This document shows, in pieces, positions 14,655 through 17,742 of a DNA stretch of 17,742 nt (its first letter is position 1; each line of letters begins with the position of its first letter). The position numbers were made by a program, and so were the translations under genes. The notes below the pieces were generated by a model. The model saw nothing but the letters and a program-made list of their open reading frames with translations. It had not been told where the DNA came from and searched no databases. This DNA is from Methanobacterium sp. (lineage in GTDB: Archaea > Methanobacteriota > Methanobacteria > Methanobacteriales > Methanobacteriaceae), in the NCBI GenBank assembly GCA_039666455.1, contig JAVSLW010000054.1, positions 1 through 17,742 on the forward strand. The letters are read 5' to 3'.

Positions 14655-15465
14655 CTCGAGCCTCCTTTACAGTTAATTTAACCTCTACAGGTACACTTTC
14701 TTTTTTTAAGAGATATAATAGGTGGGCAACATGTGGAAGTCTAAGATGGGCTTTTTTAATTACAGCTTTCCTTGAAAAAATCTCTTCTGGACTACCTTCT
14801 CCTATTATTTGCCCATCATGCATTACATAAACCTTATTTGCAAAAAGAGGTATGAAATCGACATCATGAGAAGACATTATGGTGGTTACTCCAAGATCTT
14901 TATTTAGATCATGTATAATACGCAGCATGTCCACCACCCCTAATGGATCCATATACGCTGTCGGTTCATCGAAAACAATGATTTCAGGTTCCATCGCAAT
15001 GATCCCGGCAATTGCGACCTTTTTCTTCTGCCCATGACTTAAATGATGCGGTGCTTTTTTTTCAAACCCTTCCATTCCAACCTTCCTTAGGGCTTCCCGC
15101 ACCTGCCTGTCAACTTCATCTCTGGGCAATCCTATATTCATAGGTCCAAATGCAACATCTTCAACTACAGTGGGTGCAAAAAGCTGGTCGTCTGGATTTT
15201 GAAATACCAGTCCAACTTTTTGCCTTATATTCCTTAAAATGTCTCTGTCATTTTTGAGTGTTATTCCAGTTACTACCACATTACCTGAAGATGGTTTTAA
15301 AATACCATTAAAATTTAAAAAAAGTGTTGTTTTCCCTGCACCATTTGAACCTATAAAAGCCACTTTTTCTCCTTTTTTAATTTTAATGTTAATGTCTTTA
15401 AGTGCACATGTTCCATCAGGATAATGGTAACTCAGGTTTTTTGTTTCAATTACTGATACATTCAT
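14629..15465 (-). CDS. cbiO: Cobalt/nickel ECF-type ABC transporter ATPase
   Basis: This 278-residue ATPase is of the CbiO/EcfA type. It has Walker A GSNGAGKTT (39-47), Q-loop Gln89 in VFQNPDDQLFAPTVVEDVAFGP (a hallmark of the CbiO/EcfA group), signature LSHGQ (142-146), Walker B IIVFDEP (162-168) and H-loop His200. Such proteins energise uptake of cobalt, nickel or vitamins together with CbiQ/EcfT and a substrate-binding membrane subunit. Neither partner gene is in the window, so it is an orphan ATPase here, or the partners lie elsewhere. A GGGAGA ribosome binding site precedes the ATG. It is the first gene of the apparent operon with nicotianamine synthase. Cobalt/nickel specificity is inferred from family and neighbours. 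Confidence 0.88.
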   Translation of the reverse strand: MNVSVIETKNLSYHYPDGTCALKDINIKIKKGEKVAFIGSNGAGKTTLFLNFNGILKPSSGNVVVTGITLKNDRDILRNIRQKVGLVFQNPDDQLFAPTVVEDVAFGPMNIGLPRDEVDRQVREALRKVGMEGFEKKAPHHLSHGQKKKVAIAGIIAMEPEIIVFDEPTAYMDPLGVVDMLRIIHDLNKDLGVTTIMSSHDVDFIPLFANKVYVMHDGQIIGEGSPEEIFSRKAVIKKAHLRLPHVAHLLYLLKKESVPVEVKLTVKEARDELLRLLG

Positions 15466-15531
15466 CTTTATTCTCCCTGAACAAATGATTTAAATACTTT
15501 TATTGTATATATACTGCCAATTAATATATAT
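15466..15531. promoter_or_regulatory. Divergent promoter region between ATPase and acetyltransferase
   Basis: This 66-bp AT-rich gap separates two divergent genes. TGTATATATAC (15504-15514) lies about 20-25 bp upstream of the acetyltransferase ATG, so that transcript may be leaderless. TTTAAATAC (15490-15498) could serve either direction. Confidence 0.4.
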
Positions 15532-16179
15532 ATGATGGTAATTATTACTAAAATAGGCTTTTTCCAGCAAAAAGTATTAAAAAATGTAAGACGTAATAAG
15601 GGGGCGGTTAATATAAACTATTTCAAGATAAAACCAATGGAAACCAGAGATATAGAACTCTTTGGACTCAAAAATTTCCTTTTCAAGATCATAAATGAAG
15701 AATTTGGATATAGATATATTCCGCAATATCATAAAGATATCATAAACCTGGAAGATTATTACATTAAACCCGACAAAAACATATTTTTACTTGCATTTTT
15801 AAAAAATACTGATATTTTAATAGGTACCCTGGGAATAAGAGCATATGATAAAGATTATGATATATTTAAAGGGATTTATGACCCAGAAAGTACTGCAAGC
15901 ATTTGGAGAGTATTTATAGACAAGAAATGGAGACGAAATGGGATTGGTTCTAAATTAGTAAATTTAGCAGAATGTTTTTGCAAAAATAAGGGTTATAAAA
16001 ACATATATCTTCATACGCAAAAGATGGTGGATGGTTCACTGGATTTCTGGCTTTCAAAAGGCTATAAAATAACTAAAGATATGAAAAACGAATTGGGAAC
16101 TGTGCATATGGAAAAAATATTAGTTGAACCCATTAAAACCGAAGAAAGGAAGTTTATGGAGCGATTATATGAAAAGTAG
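15532..16179 (+). CDS. GNAT-family N-acetyltransferase
   Basis: This 215-residue protein has a GNAT fold of about 29-190. The acetyl-CoA pyrophosphate-binding loop is RRNGIG (134-139), after the strand ASIWRVFID, and a later segment, YLHTQK...SLDFWLSKGYKI, is typical of motif B. The acceptor substrate cannot be predicted. The first 28 residues are basic and not obviously part of the domain. No alternative ATG, GTG or TTG in frame lies between them and the first strand, so I keep the ATG at 15532 (15535 is equally possible). No Shine-Dalgarno site is seen, in agreement with leaderless initiation. It is the only complete plus-strand gene and has no evident link to the metal genes. Confidence 0.8.
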   Translation: MMVIITKIGFFQQKVLKNVRRNKGAVNINYFKIKPMETRDIELFGLKNFLFKIINEEFGYRYIPQYHKDIINLEDYYIKPDKNIFLLAFLKNTDILIGTLGIRAYDKDYDIFKGIYDPESTASIWRVFIDKKWRRNGIGSKLVNLAECFCKNKGYKNIYLHTQKMVDGSLDFWLSKGYKITKDMKNELGTVHMEKILVEPIKTEERKFMERLYEK

Positions 16180-16292
16180 TTATGTTGATTTATTTAACTC
16201 TTTTTATAGCCTTTGCAATTCTAAGCAGATAATAACTTCAGTATTATGGTTTCAAATAGCGTTTTTATTTTTGATAAAAGTTATTTGCATTT

Positions 16293-16589
16293 TCACGAGA
16301 TTAAAACCGCCACAATATCAACTAAAAACTGTGAAACTCTAAACAACACAAAAGTTAGCACAAACATAAATAAAAATCCTTTTTTTGACCTTAATTCAAT
16401 AGGTACAATTTTATTAAACTTATCTGGAAATAAATACACTGTTTCCATGAGTAAACCTACTGTAATCGAAGTAATGATAAATTCAAGGGAAGAAACGCCT
16501 TTATTAAGATATGAATTTATGCTTGAAAATCCTTGGCCTATGGTGTAAATTCCCAAAGCCTCAGCCAAAATCCAGTAAGAAATAGGCAT
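16293..16589 (-). CDS. Hypothetical membrane protein, 98 residues, possibly truncated
   Basis: About three hydrophobic segments are seen (about 7-20, 36-53 and 72-97). I do not recognise the family. The same frame is open for about 30 codons before the ATG, back to a TAG at 16680-16682, and reads like coding sequence (ITETVKGFGF just before the Met). No start codon occurs in that extension and the ribosome binding site is weak. The annotated start may therefore be an internal Met of a truncated or frameshifted gene. It lies in a cluster of small membrane-protein genes next to the right insertion sequence. Confidence 0.5.
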   Translation of the reverse strand: MPISYWILAEALGIYTIGQGFSSINSYLNKGVSSLEFIITSITVGLLMETVYLFPDKFNKIVPIELRSKKGFLFMFVLTFVLFRVSQFLVDIVAVLIS

Positions 16590-16679
16590 GAAACCAAAAC
16601 CTTTAACTGTTTCTGTAATTTCTCTTTTTCCAGAAGCTGAAACGGAGATCTGACAGGTCTCATTCCATATTTTTTTATC

Positions 16680-16908
16680 CTATTTATCCCAGAAATAAAG
16701 GACAAATATAACTCCTATTAGTATAAGACAGAAAATAATGAAAAATGGGATAAAATTAAAACCCATTAAAAGTTCAAATCACACATAAGTCAAAACAAAA
16801 TATAAAAATTAACGCTAAAGGTATTAAATATAAAATTTGAGTTTTACGTTCCTTTTCATTCAACTGATAGGGTAATTTAAATAATATTTTTGAAATACTT
16901 CTTTGCAT
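16680..16908 (-). pseudogene. Small two-helix membrane protein, probably frameshifted
   Basis: From the ATG at 16908 a 44-codon frame runs MQRSISKILFKLPYQLNEKE then a hydrophobic helix, and stops at TGA (16774-16776). In another frame the sequence continues directly as ELLMGFNFIPFF and a second hydrophobic helix ending LYFWDK, with a stop at 16680. One frameshift would join them into a protein of about 75 residues with two transmembrane helices. Two separate tiny genes (16774-16908 and 16680-16766) are the alternative. Confidence 0.45.
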
Positions 16909-16925
16909 TATCTTAAACAACTAAC

Positions 16926-17480
16926 TTATTTGAATAAAAACATTGGAATCAAATAAAACAAATTAAATAGTACTACCAGAATAAGGCCATGAATTTGAAT
17001 TTTAGGATGTTCTGACATTAAAAGGTAAAGAACAGATCCTAAGCAAACTAATCCAAATAATACATAGAAATAATGCAACAAAATACTAATTATTAGAAAG
17101 ATTAAAGAATATGAAGAACTGAAAACATCTTCTAATGAAATTCCGGCGTAAATAAATCCTACTGCGATAACTATGGCCATAATTATAGTATAAATTGGTA
17201 AAACAAACTGGAAAAAGCTCTTTATAGGAGTCTGGAAGCTACCTCTCATAATGAGCTTCAGGAGTGCCAGTGCCAGTGTTCCATTAACAGCGAGTTTAAT
17301 AAAAGGGATTGCTATTTCAAAAATTGAATTTACTTCCATGAATTTGGTTAAAAAAATCGAAAAGATAAATAAATAGCCTATCACAATTATTTTATTGTAT
17401 CTGGTGGGATATGGCTGTATTTCATCTAGGCTTATCTTTTCCCAGGGTTTTCTATTGGCAGATGATGATTTAAATTTCAT
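16926..17480 (-). CDS. Hypothetical multi-pass membrane protein
   Basis: With the start at 17480 the protein has 184 residues: a polar N-terminus of about 30 residues followed by about five hydrophobic helices, the last ending at the C-terminus (LIPMFLFK). I chose this ATG because GGTGA lies five bases before it. The longer in-frame ATG at 17501 overlaps the end of the insertion sequence (17500-17620) and would place its first codon in mobile DNA. The right insertion sequence therefore sits about 20 bp upstream of the gene and may have replaced its promoter. I do not recognise the family. Confidence 0.6.
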   Translation of the reverse strand: MKFKSSSANRKPWEKISLDEIQPYPTRYNKIIVIGYLFIFSIFLTKFMEVNSIFEIAIPFIKLAVNGTLALALLKLIMRGSFQTPIKSFFQFVLPIYTIIMAIVIAVGFIYAGISLEDVFSSSYSLIFLIISILLHYFYVLFGLVCLGSVLYLLMSEHPKIQIHGLILVVLFNLFYLIPMFLFK

Positions 17481-17499
17481 TTTCCTCACCCAATTTTTC

Positions 17500-17742
17500 A
17501 TTTATAGTATAAGACGTAATATTTTTAACTAATGAAGATCATAATTATTATTCATGAGTAGAACTCCTTCTTTAAAAGTTAAAAAATGGATTACCCGTGA
17601 AGAATTGAAAAAACTGATAAGAAAAAAGGAAAAAGACGTTAAAGTTTTAAATAGGCTTCATTTCATGAATTATCTCTACGATGAGTGCAGTGTTCCTGAA
17701 GCAAGTGAAAAACTAGGCGTAACAAAACAAGCAGGTTATATA
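17500..17742 (+). mobile_element. Right insertion sequence end (partial)
   Basis: 17500-17620 is the reverse complement of 1-121 with one mismatch seen. The IS end begins near TATAGTATAAGACG, and its transposase runs out of the window to the right. The inverted arrangement means that recombination between the copies could invert the 17-kb segment, or that the pair could mobilise it as a composite unit. No target duplication can be verified here. Confidence 0.85.
17554..17742 (+). CDS. Transposase N-terminus, partial (IS630-like)
   Basis: Sixty-three codons are visible and the gene continues beyond the right edge. The protein begins MSRTPSLKVKKWITREELKK and shows a helix-turn-helix region, with RLHFMNYLYDECSVPEASEK followed by LGVTKQAGYI, typical of the DNA-binding N-terminus of IS630-type transposases. 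The catalytic domain is outside the window, so the family is a judgement from the N-terminus only. The first 22 residues equal those of the left copy. Confidence 0.8.
   Translation, partial: MSRTPSLKVKKWITREELKKLIRKKEKDVKVLNRLHFMNYLYDECSVPEASEKLGVTKQAGYI

Noticed and set aside
16124..16548. Two overlapping plus-strand frames downstream of the acetyltransferase
   Set aside because: They overlap each other and the hydrophobic minus-strand frame, have no ribosome binding sites, and resemble no known family.

Overview
The window looks like a low-GC methanogenic archaeon of the order Methanobacteriales (Methanobacterium-like). I infer this from an archaeal nicotianamine synthase, long surface-anchored CobN-like proteins, GGAGGTGA ribosome binding sites, archaeal TATA boxes and U-tract terminators. 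No rRNA, tRNA or CRISPR array is visible. Almost every gene is on the minus strand; the exceptions are an acetyltransferase, the right transposase fragment and a candidate small RNA.

Layout. (1) Both edges are near-identical ends of one insertion sequence in inverted orientation (1-121 and 17500-17620), each with the start of an outward-pointing transposase. (2) 336-9856: two giant paralogous CobN-like chelatase proteins of about 1500 residues, each with a signal peptide, a beta-sandwich-like N-terminal domain, the CobN/ChlH core, a low-complexity linker and a C-terminal membrane anchor. A candidate small RNA lies between them on the plus strand. (3) 9857-12750: a gene-poor, decaying regulatory region. 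It has three copies of a structured RNA unit with its own promoter, one intact 74-residue gene, a broken second copy of that gene, and a multiply frameshifted citrate synthase/citryl-CoA lyase-like pseudogene. (4) 12790-15465: an operon-like run of a cobalt/nickel ECF-type ATPase, nicotianamine synthase and a PflX-like radical SAM protein. (5) 15532-16179: a divergent GNAT acetyltransferase. (6) 16293-17480: small, partly broken membrane-protein genes.

How the parts may work together (inference): the ATPase, the nicotianamine-type metal chelator and the surface CobN-like proteins suggest acquisition or handling of nickel, cobalt or metallated tetrapyrroles such as F430 and corrinoids. Extracellular CobN-like proteins cannot use cytoplasmic ATP, so metal or tetrapyrrole binding, or dechelation, is more plausible than classical insertion.

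The strongest apparently undescribed signal is regulatory. An inverted repeat, TTATTACT-N23-AGTAATAA, sits about 18-21 bp upstream of the TATA box of the second cobN-like gene and of all three RNA units, with the same 23-bp spacer each time. It is perfect at two sites and degenerate at two. The RNA units and the intergenic small RNA also share a layout: promoter, a stem starting at the predicted transcription start, a CCUCC-type anti-Shine-Dalgarno stretch, and a final hairpin.
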